7,603 nt of DNA from Bacteroidota bacterium. Its GTDB lineage: Bacteria > Bacteroidota > Bacteroidia > Cytophagales > Cyclobacteriaceae. Shown piece after piece: positions 6,899 through 7,603 of this stretch. The stretch spans positions 1 through 7,603 of the forward strand of contig QGUY01000194.1 in assembly GCA_003242315.1 (NCBI GenBank), given 5' to 3'. The translations under genes were made by a program, and so were the position numbers. The notes under the pieces were generated by a model, which worked only from the letters and a program-made list of their open reading frames with translations, did no database searches and was not told where the DNA came from. Each line of letters begins with the position of its first letter. The stretch's first letter is position 1.

Positions 6899-7447
6899 TT
6901 ATTTGCTTTGTGCACCCGCTTTGCTGCGAGAGGTCTTGTTCTTAGTCTTTATGAGAAGCCATTGATCTCCACCTTCGCTCTTAAATCGGGTGAGCAAATA
7001 CCTTCCCTTCAATCGTCGGCCGTGAAGTGTCACGTCCAGTTTGCCTTTCTTCAAATTCGCAAGAATGCTCTTGTCACTATCGCCTGAATCAGTCTCATAC
7101 CATCCCTCATCCCAGATCTTCACGTCCCCCGCTCCGTAATTTCCCTCGGGAATGGTGCCCTCAAAGGAGGCATACGAAAGTGGGTGGTCCTCGACCATGA
7201 TCGCCAGGCGTTTTTCGCCCGACTTCGCCGGAGGGCCTTTAGGCACGGCCCAACTTTTCAGTACGCCGTCTGCCTCCAGTCTGAAATCGTAATGCAAGCT
7301 TCTCGCCGCGTGCCGTTGCACGACGTATTTTTTTCGCGAACGATCCGTCGAACTGCTGTTGCGTAGGCCTGTCGGTTCGGGGGTCCGACTGAAATCACGC
7401 TTCGCTTCGTATTCGTCGATCTGTTTTGAATGCTTTTTCGCGCCCAT
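6899..7447 (-). CDS. Stand-alone LigD-type 3'-phosphoesterase (LigD PE domain)
   Basis: 182-residue protein equivalent to the 3'-phosphoesterase domain of LigD, which trims 3'-phosphate and 3'-ribonucleotide ends to give a ligatable 3'-OH. After a basic N-terminus with KRDFSRTPEP, the conserved core reads YVVQRHAARSLHYDFRLE (41-58), GVLKSWAVPKGPP (61-73), EDHPLSYASFEGTIPEGNYG (86-105) and GKLDVTLHGRRLKG (135-148). Probable metal or active-site residues His46, His52, Asp54, Arg56, Arg80, His88 and Tyr92 are all present, with the same spacing as I recall for Pseudomonas LigD. I prefer the ATG at 7447 because GGAGG lies 8 nt before it and the N-terminus resembles relatives. An in-frame ATG at 7471 would add eight residues (190 aa) and has no such site. 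The Lys/Ser-rich C-terminal tail looks like an inter-domain linker. This is the first gene of a minus-strand operon with the POL gene. Confidence 0.93.
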   Translation of the reverse strand: MGAKKHSKQIDEYEAKRDFSRTPEPTGLRNSSSTDRSRKKYVVQRHAARSLHYDFRLEADGVLKSWAVPKGPPAKSGEKRLAIMVEDHPLSYASFEGTIPEGNYGAGDVKIWDEGWYETDSGDSDKSILANLKKGKLDVTLHGRRLKGRYLLTRFKSEGGDQWLLIKTKNKTSRSKAGAQSK

Positions 7448-7471
7448 GCAGTCGGCCTCCGCAAATGACAT

Positions 7472-7603
7472 CTTGAAAAACTATGCCCGTTCTTCTCAGG
7501 ACATAATTGGGCTTCCTGGCGTGCATTTACTGTGGAATTTCCACAGCCCAAGGGGATAAGTCTCCTCATTGTGCATTGTTATCACCCAGTGTTGCCTGAA
7601 ATT
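7472..7603. other. Upstream region of the end-joining operon
   Basis: Non-coding as far as visible, with no ORF bearing family features on either strand. It should contain the promoter for the minus-strand phosphoesterase-polymerase operon. A TAGTTTTT box (minus strand, just upstream of 7471) is a partial match to the Bacteroidota -7 element TAnnTTTG, but no partner -33 box is convincing. It includes the palindrome at 7530-7546. Confidence 0.4.
7507..7551. promoter_or_regulatory. Nested palindrome upstream of the LigD-like operon, possible operator
   Basis: A perfect inverted repeat with 8-bp arms around one central base (CTGTGGAA-T-TTCCACAG, 7530-7546) is flanked by a second inverted pair, TTGGGC (7507-7512) and GCCCAA (7546-7551). 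It lies about 80-100 bp upstream of the phosphoesterase start. Such symmetry is typical of a dimeric regulator's site. There is no T-run, so it does not look like a terminator. Function is inferred only. Confidence 0.35.

Noticed and set aside
6898..6915. GTG start for the LigD-like polymerase at 6915
   Set aside because: Possible, but the ATG at 6897 abuts the upstream stop (TAATATG), avoids overlap and loses only six non-conserved residues; kept as an alternative.
1..7603. Mobile element, CRISPR array, tRNA or phage-like island
   Set aside because: No transposase motifs, flanking repeats, regularly spaced repeats or cloverleaf-like sequence were seen; the genes are typical chromosomal signalling and repair functions.

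Overview
The window looks like chromosomal DNA of a Bacteroidota bacterium, probably of the Cytophagales type. This rests on mid-range base composition, near absence of Shine-Dalgarno sequences before starts, soluble multi-PAS histidine kinases with a DLQEPLRK-type H-box, an Rcp1-like single-domain response regulator and a small secreted PepSY-like protein. The assignment is an inference from gene style, not a database match. No insertion sequence, CRISPR array, tRNA or rRNA was seen.

Left half (1-4833) is a signalling cluster. A histidine kinase cut by the window edge just after its phospho-accepting His (2-694) is followed 5 nt later by a receiver-PAS-histidine kinase (700-2178). After a gap of about 200 bp comes a stand-alone CheY/Rcp1-like receiver (2383-2832), all on the plus strand. 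Convergent to these, on the minus strand, is a soluble three-PAS histidine kinase (2887-4833). Its catalytic core is closely similar to the truncated kinase at the left edge. The likely logic is two related soluble kinases feeding a diffusible receiver and/or the receiver domain of the middle kinase, but no output domain (DNA-binding or enzymatic) is present in the window.

Right half (5117-7447) is entirely on the minus strand. In transcription order it holds a stand-alone LigD-type 3'-phosphoesterase (6899-7447), a LigD-type polymerase/primase immediately after it (5908-6897), a 55-residue DUF1328/YtjA-like membrane protein (5700-5867), and a small secreted PepSY-like protein (5169-5483) ending at a strong intrinsic terminator (5117-5153). 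The first two are the end-processing modules of bacterial non-homologous end joining. Here they are separate polypeptides and the ATP-dependent ligase module is absent from the window, as is Ku.

The most interesting points are the split LigD without ligase, the paired paralogous kinases around an orphan receiver, the duplicated PAS domains of the minus-strand kinase, and a nested palindrome upstream of the repair operon. Nothing here clearly amounts to a wholly new system.
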